Assembly: GCA_013285855.1 (NCBI GenBank)
Contig: JABDGW010000013.1
Coordinates: 4,344 to 51,889, forward strand
Length of the DNA stretch: 47,546 nt
Source of the DNA: Bacteroidota bacterium
GTDB taxonomy: Bacteria; Bacteroidota; Bacteroidia; Chitinophagales; Chitinophagaceae
Direction: 5' to 3'
In this document: piece by piece, positions 7,479 to 16,967 of the stretch
Numbering within the stretch: position 1 is the first letter of the stretch
How the letters are laid out: every line of letters begins with the position of its first letter
Made by a program: the position numbers and the translations under genes
The notes under the pieces: generated by a model
Databases searched by the model: none
What the model saw: only the letters and a program-made list of their open reading frames with translations
What the model was told of the DNA's origin: nothing

Positions 7479-9527
7479 CTATTGCCAGCTAATATTTACA
7501 TCATCAATTCCTGTTGATGCGCGGCTGCCGGTGCCGGTTGTTGCACTTAATGTTACAATACGAATCCACACTTTACTGTTTTGATTATCCAATGCATTAC
7601 CAAAATTTACAGTAACAGGTGTGCTTGCAAATGTTCCATCTGTAATTAAAGCTGAAGGTGATGTTGTAACAGGAATAAACGTTGTTGGATTATCACCTAA
7701 GGCATAATCAACCTGCCATGTTGTTGCTCTGCCAACACCATCATCTAACGATTGCAATAAGAAATTTAATGTAAGATCTGACTTGCCTGCTGTGTTATTG
7801 ATCTCAAAAACAAATGCAGCGCCGGGATCATACCCTGTTGCACTTGTCTGCTTAACACCCAATGACCTGTTGATTGAATTACTTTGTGCAGTCGCATCGC
7901 TTGAAGAAGATAAGCCCGTTGCGCCTGCATAATTTTTAAAACCCGATGATGTATTGCTCCACGATGATTGGCTTCCGCTAAAGGCTCCGTCAATTCCAAT
8001 TGATGTGGATGATGAAGATAACTTTACAAGAACGCCTTTAGGTAAACCTGTTGCTATATTATCAAAATTTAATGTAAATGGTGATGTTGTTAATTCAATT
8101 CCATCACCATTATTTCCGCCGCCACTTGTTGTAACGTCTGATGTATTTCTTATTAAAAATTCTTTGGTTACTCCAAAGGATTTCGCATAGCCAACCCAAT
8201 CGCTTTGGTCTGTTGGTAAATTATTATTTGCAAATGTTGCGGTTGAAGAAGTAAATAAAGTAATGTTGCCTGATCCATCAGATAAATTGTTGCTGCCGGA
8301 ATAAGTTGCATTGCCGCTTGCAGTTGCATTCACAATTTTCAACAATGTATATTCAATGTTTGAAATGTTAGCATTAATCTGTGATATGGAAAGTTCCTGC
8401 GGAATAACTGTTTTGCCTGTTGCAACAGGTGTTGGTTTTAATGTGCCACCGGTTGTTTTAATTTCAAGAGAGCCATTATAATTCTGTAATGAATCACCAG
8501 TTACATCCAACACAATTGAATCACCAATATTATAAGTAATTGTTCCGCCAAAATAAATTGAAATGCCTGCGTTGCCATTCTGGAGCACAACAGAGCCGCT
8601 TGAAATATTTTTATTGGCTGCATCAGAAATTACAACACCTCCAATTTTATAAGCGCCAATTTTTATATCATGGCCTGTATACATGCTGCGAATATTTGCA
8701 ATACTTGTTTGTATGGCCGGGCCGCCATTGCATCGCGTGTTAGTAAATTGTACATCGCTTGTATCGCGAATATAAATTTGTTTGCTTGTGTTGTAAACAG
8801 AATAGATGCAGGTGATGCTTCCATTTCCGTTTGGCACATTTACGCCTGCAAAACTTGCAAAGCCGCTTGTACGTAAAGTGATGCTTTTGTTAGAACAATT
8901 TTTCAACAAATAACTTACTGCATTTTTAGAAGCAGAAGTATCAGCATATAATTTAGATGTATCTGCTTCATCAAATTCCAAATCATTTAATTGTATCAGC
9001 ATATTTTGATACGAGTCATTAAGATCACTTATATCAACAACTTTTGGAACAACAGGATTATTCACTGTTCCTTTTATAACATAATTATTTTTTAAAGGTG
9101 AAGCGATTGGATTGATGTTATTGTTTGCATCTTTACTGCCGCCAATTTCAATCAGTTTATTGTCATCATACAAAATCAATCCATTCAGTTTTACAAATAC
9201 ATTTCTGCCGATTGGATATGAAGTGTATAAATTATAATCATCAATATTTATTGCAATGCCTGCAGTTGAATCTTCAATAATAATTTGCTTATAAAAATTG
9301 CCGGATGAATCGTTGGCAACAACAGTTCCTTCAATAATATCATCTGTTGTTATTGTTTCAGAACTTCCGATAACATGCATTGCTTTCAATTGCGCAATGG
9401 TTAATGTTGATGTAAGATCCGGTGGAACATAAGCTGGTGGCTCATCGAATTTTTTGTTGCATGATGATAAAGTCAAGAGGAAAAATTCAAAAGTCACAAA
9501 AAAGATAATTAAGGTTAGAGTCTTCAT
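7479..9527 (-). CDS. DUF5689 lipoprotein with OB-fold-like repeats
   Basis: A 682-residue lipoprotein with a signal peptide and lipobox LSSC (lipidated C23), probably at the outer membrane. Residues of about 35-255 match the Bacteroidota DUF5689 family. Within them, the stretch from EGTVVANDSSGNFYKQIIIED to VKLNGLILYDDNKLIEIGG reads like an OB fold. A second similar module covers about 270-475 (IGGVVISDAANKNISSGSVVLQ). The C-terminal 200 residues form a Ser/Thr/Gly-rich beta domain ending GIDDVNISWQ. No enzyme motif is seen. It lies 18 bases downstream of a TonB-dependent receptor on the same strand, so both are probably one operon, with a secreted EEP-family enzyme transcribed divergently. 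I infer a surface substrate-binding partner for that receptor. Confidence 0.85.
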   Translation of the reverse strand: MKTLTLIIFFVTFEFFLLTLSSCNKKFDEPPAYVPPDLTSTLTIAQLKAMHVIGSSETITTDDIIEGTVVANDSSGNFYKQIIIEDSTAGIAINIDDYNLYTSYPIGRNVFVKLNGLILYDDNKLIEIGGSKDANNNINPIASPLKNNYVIKGTVNNPVVPKVVDISDLNDSYQNMLIQLNDLEFDEADTSKLYADTSASKNAVSYLLKNCSNKSITLRTSGFASFAGVNVPNGNGSITCIYSVYNTSKQIYIRDTSDVQFTNTRCNGGPAIQTSIANIRSMYTGHDIKIGAYKIGGVVISDAANKNISSGSVVLQNGNAGISIYFGGTITYNIGDSIVLDVTGDSLQNYNGSLEIKTTGGTLKPTPVATGKTVIPQELSISQINANISNIEYTLLKIVNATASGNATYSGSNNLSDGSGNITLFTSSTATFANNNLPTDQSDWVGYAKSFGVTKEFLIRNTSDVTTSGGGNNGDGIELTTSPFTLNFDNIATGLPKGVLVKLSSSSTSIGIDGAFSGSQSSWSNTSSGFKNYAGATGLSSSSDATAQSNSINRSLGVKQTSATGYDPGAAFVFEINNTAGKSDLTLNFLLQSLDDGVGRATTWQVDYALGDNPTTFIPVTTSPSALITDGTFASTPVTVNFGNALDNQNSKVWIRIVTLSATTGTGSRASTGIDDVNISWQ

Positions 9528-9545
9528 ATAGTTTTTTTGAAGAGT

Positions 9546-12140
9546 TTAAAAACGTAAAGCAATGCTTACGAAATAATTTATTTCATAAGCATAAGAATAT
9601 TTTGGCGGAAATTTATTGATGTCTGAAGTTGAATAATCAAAACGTAATTGTTCATAACCTCCTGAAATAATGTCCTGGTTATTCAAAATATTATTTACTC
9701 CGGCATACATTGACAAATACACAGCTTTTCTTTTAAAACCTGAACCAATATATGCATGAGGAATTCTCCATGAATAACCCGCAAAAGCATCGATTGTATA
9801 TTGCGCAGGTAATTCCTGCTGATCAATTACATCATGAAATGTTTCGCTTTTCGGATCAAGATTTTCTGTGGCTAAAGTTGTGCGGCGTACGGGATTAAAA
9901 TCAAGCCACATCTTATCAAAATAATTTCCGGTTAAACTGATGAACCAGAATTTTGGTGAACGATAGCTGATAGAAAAACTATACGCTTCCTGCGGTGTTG
10001 AAGGAATCCTGTAATTGTTTGAATAAACGGTTTCAATATTTAAAATGGCCGCCGTATTATCAACCGTTATTACTGCTTTTTGACGACTGTTATAATAATA
10101 TCTTCCGATAGCAGCAGCGCCGCTTAATGTAAGATTACGTGCAACATTCGCTTCAAACCCAAACTCTCCGCCAAAATATAAACGATCAATATTGCTTAAT
10201 GCATAGTTTACAAAATCCTGGTAATCGTCATGATAAAAAGTTAACACATTAAAGCCATGTTTCATTTGCGTGTAATAACCAACCAAATGAATTTTTAATC
10301 TTGGTGCATTTAAAATATAGCCTGCTTCCAATGTTTGAATGTTGGTGTTACGTAAACTATCCTGCAATACATCTCTTGTTCTTGGCGAGATATAAGCATC
10401 TTCATAATAAGGTGCACGTGTAAGCAAAGCGCCGCTAACATATAAATAATTCCTGCCGTTGATCTTATAAGTTATGCCACCTTTAACTGCGTAATTGTAA
10501 AAGATATTTGGCGTTGATTTTCCGTAGGAGTTATCGGGAAACAAACCATTTTTTACATTACCAATTCTTTTGAAAATTGTTTGCGAACCTTCACCCGCAA
10601 TAAAAAAATCTACGTGAGGGAATTTAAAAACGAACTGACTCCAAACACTTGCTTTATTTATATTGATGTTATAATTATATCCATATTTATCACCTGTTTT
10701 TACAATGCGGTTTGGATGATTTAAATCATTTTGATACGCATTCTCGTTTGTTGGAAAATCTCTTTGCGCAAATTGATTTACATCAACCCAAAAACTGCCG
10801 CCCAATAAATCTGCAATGCGTTCAAAATAATTATTGTTGGATGATTGATAGCTTTCGCCTGCAGTAAGATCAACATGATTACTCAATCTTGAATTTAAAA
10901 CAGCATTAAAATTTATGCGTTTACTGTTGGTTGTTCTTTCGCCTTGAATATAATAAGAACGATTGCCTGTGATTGTATTTCCTTCAATGCCATTTGCATT
11001 ATAAATAGTTGTAGTGTTTTCGCGATTAACGTTATATAAATTATCCCAATTGATTTGTCTTGCAGCTTCATTATTTTTTAGATTGTTTGCAACCTCTTGT
11101 TGAAGTGCTGGGTCACTGTTATAATAACTCGGCAGGTAACGATAATAATCAGGCCGCGGATCAGGAGCATTGTACCAATCCAATGCGGAATAAGATTTCT
11201 CACCGAAAGAATAACTTAAAGAAGTTGTAAGATCAGTTTTATTGCTGATGCGAAAATCATGCGTTAAAATAATTACCGGCTGATTTGTTTTGCTGATGTT
11301 GGCATTTCTTATTTTGCCATTTTGATAACCCCAATCTGGATTATAATAATGCGAGCCTGCAAGCTCAATCATTTCTTGTGTTGCCGCGCCTTGTCTTCCG
11401 CTTTCTGTTGGTGCACCAAATGCAATCAATGATAATATTTGTCGTTGACCAAGTTTCTTATCTATTGCAGCAAACCAACTATAACCGTTAAAGTAAGTGC
11501 CGGGAACATAACCTTCATCTGCATAACGCCAGCTTCCGGCAAAAGTAAATGCCCATCCATTTTTATTAATGCCTGTGCTGTGTGTAAACATCATTCTGTG
11601 ATCGTAACTCCTGTTTGAGTAAGCATAACCAATATTGGTTTGCGGTTTTTGTTTACTTGCACGCACATCAATGTTTGTTGTGTTGCCAATATCGCCAAAT
11701 GCGAATGTGTTGTATCGAATACCGATGTTGATATCACGATTGCGAAACACATCATTTAATCCGCCCCATAAACCAAATGGCGTGAAACCGTTATCAAGAT
11801 TATCCATCGGAACCCCGTTTATATAAGTGCTTGTATAATCTGCATCATAACCGCGAATACGAAAACGCGTTGCGCTAAAGTTGAATGTTGCCGCATTATA
11901 AAATGGATCGCGTCCTGCGGTTAATAAAGAAGAAACGTTTTGACTGCTCGCATCAGAAAGATCATTGTCATCGAGTGTAAGTAATGGAATGTTATCAAGA
12001 ACATTATCTTTTAAGACTTCGATAATTGAAGAATCTCTTTTGGGAATTGAATCAGAAATAATTAATTGAAGCGAATCTTGTTGTGCGTTCAGCGTGCACG
12101 CAAACATAAAGCAGGTAAGGATTGCAGGCAGTTTAAGCAT
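9546..12140 (-). CDS. TonB-dependent outer membrane receptor
   Basis: This 864-residue protein has a signal peptide (MLKLPAILTCFMFACTLNAQ). A plug domain lies at about residues 45-160, with FRIRGYDADYTSTYINGVPM and a string of Asp/Asn turns. A long barrel of alternating aromatic strands ends in NYFVSIALRF, a normal terminal strand. It lacks the N-terminal carboxypeptidase-like extension of SusC proteins and has a DUF5689 lipoprotein rather than SusD as downstream partner. TonB receptors import substrates above the porin limit using the proton gradient. A consensus promoter sits 30 bases before the start. Substrate unknown; the divergent secreted phosphodiesterase/nuclease gene suggests phosphate- or nucleic-acid-derived ligands. 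Confidence 0.92.
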   Translation of the reverse strand: MLKLPAILTCFMFACTLNAQQDSLQLIISDSIPKRDSSIIEVLKDNVLDNIPLLTLDDNDLSDASSQNVSSLLTAGRDPFYNAATFNFSATRFRIRGYDADYTSTYINGVPMDNLDNGFTPFGLWGGLNDVFRNRDINIGIRYNTFAFGDIGNTTNIDVRASKQKPQTNIGYAYSNRSYDHRMMFTHSTGINKNGWAFTFAGSWRYADEGYVPGTYFNGYSWFAAIDKKLGQRQILSLIAFGAPTESGRQGAATQEMIELAGSHYYNPDWGYQNGKIRNANISKTNQPVIILTHDFRISNKTDLTTSLSYSFGEKSYSALDWYNAPDPRPDYYRYLPSYYNSDPALQQEVANNLKNNEAARQINWDNLYNVNRENTTTIYNANGIEGNTITGNRSYYIQGERTTNSKRINFNAVLNSRLSNHVDLTAGESYQSSNNNYFERIADLLGGSFWVDVNQFAQRDFPTNENAYQNDLNHPNRIVKTGDKYGYNYNININKASVWSQFVFKFPHVDFFIAGEGSQTIFKRIGNVKNGLFPDNSYGKSTPNIFYNYAVKGGITYKINGRNYLYVSGALLTRAPYYEDAYISPRTRDVLQDSLRNTNIQTLEAGYILNAPRLKIHLVGYYTQMKHGFNVLTFYHDDYQDFVNYALSNIDRLYFGGEFGFEANVARNLTLSGAAAIGRYYYNSRQKAVITVDNTAAILNIETVYSNNYRIPSTPQEAYSFSISYRSPKFWFISLTGNYFDKMWLDFNPVRRTTLATENLDPKSETFHDVIDQQELPAQYTIDAFAGYSWRIPHAYIGSGFKRKAVYLSMYAGVNNILNNQDIISGGYEQLRFDYSTSDINKFPPKYSYAYEINYFVSIALRF

Positions 12141-12169
12141 GTAGAGTTGGTTGTGTTTAGAAGTATAAC

Positions 12170-12200
12170 CAAATTTAGAATATTCTTTTAAAAAAACAAA
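12170..12200 (-). promoter_or_regulatory. Consensus Bacteroidota promoter for the TonB receptor operon
   Basis: Read on the minus strand, TTTG (12200-12197) is followed after exactly 19 bases by TAAATTTG (12177-12170). This fits the Bacteroidota primary sigma consensus TTTG-N19-TAnnTTTG perfectly. The receptor ATG is about 30 bases downstream. Confidence 0.75.
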
Positions 12201-12205
12201 TCATA

Positions 12206-12235
12206 TTGGTAAAATAGAAGATATTGTTACATTTA
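12206..12235 (+). promoter_or_regulatory. Near-consensus promoter for the secreted EEP enzyme
   Basis: TTGG (12206-12209) and TACATTTA (12228-12235) are separated by 18 bases, one mismatch from consensus in each box. The two divergent promoters lie back to back within 66 bases, so one regulator could control both arms. Confidence 0.5.
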
Positions 12236-12252
12236 TAGAGCTTAATTCAACA

Positions 12253-13311
12253 ATGAAAACAACCCTTTTAATAATAACCGCTTTATTTTTTTCAACACTA
12301 ATATTAGCGCAAAAGCAACAGTATAAATCTGCTATTGTTGCGTTTTATAATCTTGAAAATTTTTATGATACGATAGATAACCCGAATATCAACGACGAAG
12401 ATTTTTTACCCAACGGGCCAAAGAATTATAATAGCAAAGTTTATTTTACAAAGGTTGAACACCTTGCAACAGTTATCTCGCAAATAGGGACAGATATAAA
12501 TCCGGATGGCATTGCTTTTATCGGCGTTGCGGAAATAGAAAATGATACTGTACTGAATGATCTTATTCATCATCCGCTGCTAAAAGCTCGTGGTTATAAA
12601 ATTGTTCACTATGATTCAAAAGATATACGTGGCGTTGATGTTGCGTTGCTATATAATCTAAAATATTTTACTGTAATTGAAAGCAAAAAATTATTTGTGC
12701 ATTTGCCTGAAGGAACAAAGTCAAGCTATTTTACAAGAGATGTTTTATGGGTAAAAGGAATTTTAAACGGAGATACCATTCATGTTTTTGTAAATCACTG
12801 GCCAAGCCGTGTTGGTGGTGAACAACGCAGTGCACCGGGCCGTGCGGCGGCAGCACAGGTTGATAAAAATTTTATTGATTCAATAGAAGCTCATCAACCT
12901 GATGCCAAAATAATTGTAATGGGCGATTTGAATGATGATCCGGTAAATGAAAGTATTACAAAAGTACTTGGCGCAAAAGGTAATGTTGCAGATGTAAAAC
13001 CCGGTGGCCTTTACAATCCCTGGGTTGATTTGTATAAGAAAGGCATTGGCACACTTGCTTATAATGATGCATGGGGTTTGTTTGACCAGATAATGATTAG
13101 TTATTCATGGCTTAATAAAAATCAAAGCGGATATTTTTTTTACCAGCAGCATATTTTTAATAAAGAATTTATGGTAGAGAATATTGGTAAATATAAAGGT
13201 TATCCTATGCGCACCTGGGATGGAAATGTGTATCGCGGCGGTTACAGCGATCATTTTCCAACCTATATCATATTGCTTAAAAAACAACAATCAACAATTA
13301 CTTTACAGTAA
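12253..13311 (+). CDS. Secreted endonuclease/exonuclease/phosphatase (EEP) family protein
   Basis: A 352-residue protein with a signal peptide (MKTTLLIITALFFSTLILAQ). The full EEP metal-dependent phosphodiesterase active site can be followed: N33 in FYNLENFYD, E94 in VAEIEND, H182 in FVNHWPSR, D225 and N227 in MGDLNDDP, D278 in LFDQIM, and D333-H334 in YSDHFP. The fold includes DNase I-like nucleases, sphingomyelinases and inositol phosphatases, so the chemistry (phosphoester hydrolysis) is well supported while the substrate is not. It is transcribed divergently from the TonB receptor and DUF5689 genes; the set looks like an extracellular scavenging locus. Confidence 0.9.
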   Translation: MKTTLLIITALFFSTLILAQKQQYKSAIVAFYNLENFYDTIDNPNINDEDFLPNGPKNYNSKVYFTKVEHLATVISQIGTDINPDGIAFIGVAEIENDTVLNDLIHHPLLKARGYKIVHYDSKDIRGVDVALLYNLKYFTVIESKKLFVHLPEGTKSSYFTRDVLWVKGILNGDTIHVFVNHWPSRVGGEQRSAPGRAAAAQVDKNFIDSIEAHQPDAKIIVMGDLNDDPVNESITKVLGAKGNVADVKPGGLYNPWVDLYKKGIGTLAYNDAWGLFDQIMISYSWLNKNQSGYFFYQQHIFNKEFMVENIGKYKGYPMRTWDGNVYRGGYSDHFPTYIILLKKQQSTITLQ

Positions 13312-13561
13312 ATTATTTTGCTGTTAATTATACTACGCTACATCATCTCAAGATAAATTTATAGTTGCTGATACCGGAAAAATCTGTCCCCAATTAATTA
13401 TCTAAAAATAATTCAGCAATCGTTTTACCGTTCTCGGTTTAAAAAAATCCTGCTTAAGATTTTTTGACGCAGCCCTATAACAGCACTATCGGGTAATATC
13501 CTGTCAATCACTGGAAACAGCCTTCAGTTTTAATAACCATTCATCACCAAAAACTTATTGA

Positions 13562-16500
13562 ATGAATAAGATAATTCTACTATTATTTGCGTTGATTACC
13601 GGTTTAACTGTAACAGCGCAATCGCCAATTACAGGAGTTGTAGTTGATGACAATAATAACCCGGTTCCTTATGCCTCTGTAAGTATAAAAAACTCTAAGG
13701 TTGGAACCCGCGCAGACGAGAACGGCAATTTTACAATTGCTGCAACAACAGGCGAAACACTTGTTATTTCTGCTGTAAATTTTGCACCGCAGGAAGTACA
13801 GGTAACAGGTGCATCTGGATTCACCGTGCACTTAAAAATTGCAGACCAGACCTTAAATGAAGTTGTTGTAACAGCGCTGGGTATTAAAAGAGAAAAACGC
13901 TCGTTAGGGTATGCCACACAAACTGTGGGGTCTGATGAATTAAGTAAGTCAGGTACCGGTAATATGCTAAGCGAGCTAAATGGCAAAGCTTCGGGCCTTA
14001 CTGTTATTAATAGTTCTGGTGATCCCGGTGCAGGAACATATATACGGTTGCGCGGTGTAACTTCTGTTACCGGTGACAACCAACCATTGATTGTTGTGGA
14101 TGGAATACCGCTGGATAATTCTATCAACACATATGAACCGGATAACGGCATTGGGTTCGCTGCCGGCACTGCAGGCGGTTTAAGTATTGGAGGCAGCGTG
14201 GCCACTAACCGGGGCATGGATATTAATCCCAACGATGTAGAGTCGGTTACATTATTAAAAGGCCCTGCTGCCACTGCTTTATATGGAATAAAAGCTGCCA
14301 GCGGTGCGCTGATCATTACTACAAAAAAAGGCAATGCAGGCCAGCATGCCTTGCATGTAAACGTAAGTTCATCTGCTGCTTTTGATAAAGTAAGCCAGTT
14401 GCCTGCACTTCAAACTACCTATGCGCAGGGCAATAATGGTGTATACCAGGGGCCTGAAACAGGGCAGCCTTTTTCATGGGGTGCGGCCATTGATACACTT
14501 TACCGGGATGGAGATGCCACTTATCCATGGGATAAGAACGGAGCCATTGTAGGCAAATCAGATCCTTCAGCAAAAACACCTGTAATACCATATGATACCT
14601 ATGATTTTTTTGTTACAGGAATGAGCTTTGATAATAACGTTGCTTTATCCGGCAGTAATGAAAAGAGCAGCTTCCGGATGTCATTAGGTAATTTATATCA
14701 AACCGGTGTTATTCCAAAAAGCAAGTATGTAAAAAACTCGTTCAGCATCAGCGGGCAAAGCCAGCTTACAAATAAGCTAAATGCTTCGGGAAGTATCAAT
14801 TACATCAATTCATTTAATAATAAAATACTGCAGGGTTCCCAAACATCAGGTTTAATGCTTGGGTTAACGCGTACTACGCCAACATTTGATAATTCAAACG
14901 GGTTGTCAGATCCTGCAGATAATCCGGCTTCTTATTTATTCCCTGATGGTAACCAGCGTACTTATCGCGGAATTGGTGGATACGATAATCCGTACTTTAT
15001 TGTAAATAGAGATCCTTATACTTCAGGTCTTGACCGTGTGTATGGCGTTGGACAAGTAAATTACCAGGTACTTGACTGGTTAAGTTTGTCTTACAGATTA
15101 GGCGGTGATGTATATGCGCAGGATGATAAGATTGCATACGATATAAATTCAACAAATTTTCCGGCAGGTAATATTTACCTGATCACTTATGGAAGCAAAC
15201 AGTTCAATTCAGATTTTACAGTTAATCTTAACAAGCAGCTTTCAGATAATCTTTCCGGTTCATTGATAGTAGGCCATAATTATTTTACCAACATCAGCAA
15301 CACACATTTTACAAATGGTAATGGGCTTGTGTTGCCAAATTTCCTGGATGTATCAAACGCTACTGCTTTCAGTGCTACAGAAGCAAAAACCGTAAAACGC
15401 ACTATGGCATTTTATGCTGATGCAGAACTGAATTATAAAAAGATGTTGTACTTCAGCATAACTGGTCGCGAAGAAGAATCTTCAACGCTGCCACCGGAAA
15501 ACAATACGTTCTTTTATCCTTCAGCAAGTGTAGGCTGGGTATTTACACAGCTACCCATTTTTCAAAATGATATCTTATCATATGGAAAGGTAAGAGCTTC
15601 TTTTGCACAGGTTGGTAAAGATGCGCCTGTATATTCATTGACTACCCCGTTTATTTCTCCGGCAACTTTTTCTGATGGATATACTGTTGGTATTACTTTT
15701 CCTGTTGGCGGAAACGCAGGTTCACAAATAAGTTCAACTACAACAGTTGTAGGTAATCCAAACTTAAAGCCTGAAAACACTTATTCTTATGAAGGTGGTT
15801 TTGATCTTGGTTTTTTTAAAGACAGGATCAGCTTAAATGCAACAGGCTATTATAGTAAATCGAAAGACGTAATTATTGTTTCATCTGTTCCATATTCATC
15901 CGGTTTTGCAGCGATATTGGTAAATGCTGCAGAAATTACCAACAAAGGCATTGAACTTACTCTAAATACTACACCAATTAAAACCTCTTATGGTTTACGC
16001 TGGGATTTGAATTTTAACTGGTCAACCAATAAAAACAAAGTAGTACAACTTGCACCGGGTCTTAACCAGATAAGGTTAGGTGGTTTTGGTGGTGGCGAAG
16101 CAGAAGTAGATGCCATTGCCGGCCAGCCATATGGTGTATTGTATGGAACCACAACGCCACATTCAAACTTGTTTGATTTAAACAGCCCGCTTTTAATTGA
16201 TGACCAGCCAACTGATGCAGCTGGTGATCCAAATCCGGAATATGGACAGCCAATCGGCGGCGGCGTTGGGCCGGCACAAATAATTGGTAATACTAATCCT
16301 GACTGGTTGGGTTCTGTTATCAGTAACCTGACTTACAAAGGATTTTCATTTGCCTTCCAGATAGATGTAAGAGAAGGAGGCGACATTTATAACGGTACTG
16401 TTGGTGCGTTGGTGGCAAGAGGTTTATCAGCAAAAACGGCTAATCGCGGAACGCCCACTGTATTCCAGGGTTTGTTGGGCCATTTAAATGCTGATGGAGA

Positions 16501-16885
16501 GGTTGTACATTACGATAAAGATGGCGTAACGGAACTACCTGGCCCCGGAACGGCAAATACCATTCAAAGTGTGTATGACGAAAATTATTGGCAAGGTGCA
16601 GGTAACAGCGTTTTTGGTGGGCAGGATGTAGATATACAGGATGGTTCTTTTGTGCGGGTACGCCAGATGAGTTTGAGCTACCAGTTTCCACATAACATAT
16701 TTGGCCGTAACCATTCAAACAATATTATGCTTACCATTTTTGCCAACAATCCTTTTTTATGGACGAATTATAATGGCGTTGATCCGGAAACAAGTCTTGG
16801 CGGTCCTGCCAACGGGCAAGGTTTGGACTTTTTCAATAACCCAGGCACAAAAAGTTATGGCATCCGGTTAAACCTCGGTTTATAA
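13562..16885 (+). CDS. SusC/RagA-family TonB-linked outer membrane protein
   Basis: This 1107-residue SusC-type transporter has a signal peptide, then a carboxypeptidase-regulatory-like domain (about 22-100, ITGVVVDDNNNPVPYASVSI). Next come the TonB-box-like LNEVVVTALGIKREKRSLGY (about 104-123), a plug (about 125-235, with LIVVDGIPLDN and ALYGIKAASGALIITTKKG) and a long barrel. The C-terminus SYGIRLNLGL is a normal last strand. With the SusD partner it forms a bin-shaped importer for oligomeric nutrients. The partner gene follows directly, but no glycosidase, protease or sigma/anti-sigma pair adjoins, so the substrate cannot be guessed. The 250 bases before it hold no gene; an A/T-rich hairpin lies at 13442-13465. 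Confidence 0.95.
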   Translation: MNKIILLLFALITGLTVTAQSPITGVVVDDNNNPVPYASVSIKNSKVGTRADENGNFTIAATTGETLVISAVNFAPQEVQVTGASGFTVHLKIADQTLNEVVVTALGIKREKRSLGYATQTVGSDELSKSGTGNMLSELNGKASGLTVINSSGDPGAGTYIRLRGVTSVTGDNQPLIVVDGIPLDNSINTYEPDNGIGFAAGTAGGLSIGGSVATNRGMDINPNDVESVTLLKGPAATALYGIKAASGALIITTKKGNAGQHALHVNVSSSAAFDKVSQLPALQTTYAQGNNGVYQGPETGQPFSWGAAIDTLYRDGDATYPWDKNGAIVGKSDPSAKTPVIPYDTYDFFVTGMSFDNNVALSGSNEKSSFRMSLGNLYQTGVIPKSKYVKNSFSISGQSQLTNKLNASGSINYINSFNNKILQGSQTSGLMLGLTRTTPTFDNSNGLSDPADNPASYLFPDGNQRTYRGIGGYDNPYFIVNRDPYTSGLDRVYGVGQVNYQVLDWLSLSYRLGGDVYAQDDKIAYDINSTNFPAGNIYLITYGSKQFNSDFTVNLNKQLSDNLSGSLIVGHNYFTNISNTHFTNGNGLVLPNFLDVSNATAFSATEAKTVKRTMAFYADAELNYKKMLYFSITGREEESSTLPPENNTFFYPSASVGWVFTQLPIFQNDILSYGKVRASFAQVGKDAPVYSLTTPFISPATFSDGYTVGITFPVGGNAGSQISSTTTVVGNPNLKPENTYSYEGGFDLGFFKDRISLNATGYYSKSKDVIIVSSVPYSSGFAAILVNAAEITNKGIELTLNTTPIKTSYGLRWDLNFNWSTNKNKVVQLAPGLNQIRLGGFGGGEAEVDAIAGQPYGVLYGTTTPHSNLFDLNSPLLIDDQPTDAAGDPNPEYGQPIGGGVGPAQIIGNTNPDWLGSVISNLTYKGFSFAFQIDVREGGDIYNGTVGALVARGLSAKTANRGTPTVFQGLLGHLNADGEVVHYDKDGVTELPGPGTANTIQSVYDENYWQGAGNSVFGGQDVDIQDGSFVRVRQMSLSYQFPHNIFGRNHSNNIMLTIFANNPFLWTNYNGVDPETSLGGPANGQGLDFFNNPGTKSYGIRLNLGL

Positions 16886-16967
16886 ATCGTCAATTAAGAT
16901 CATTCACATGAAATACGGCATTAAGCGAATTACATGTGACCTTATAAAAAAATTAAAAAGAGAACAC

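Noticed and set aside
13442..13465. AAAAAATC / GATTTTTT hairpin as terminator of the EEP gene
   Set aside because: The T residues are part of the stem and no T run follows, so it is too weak to call.
13669..14334. A 221-codon open frame on the minus strand inside the susC gene
   Set aside because: It is a shadow of the strongly supported SusC plug region; its composition is Pro/Val/Ser-rich as expected from antisense reading, and it has no family motif.
16908..16967. Longer start for the SusD-like lipoprotein
   Set aside because: It would place 20 charged residues before a clean lipoprotein signal peptide.
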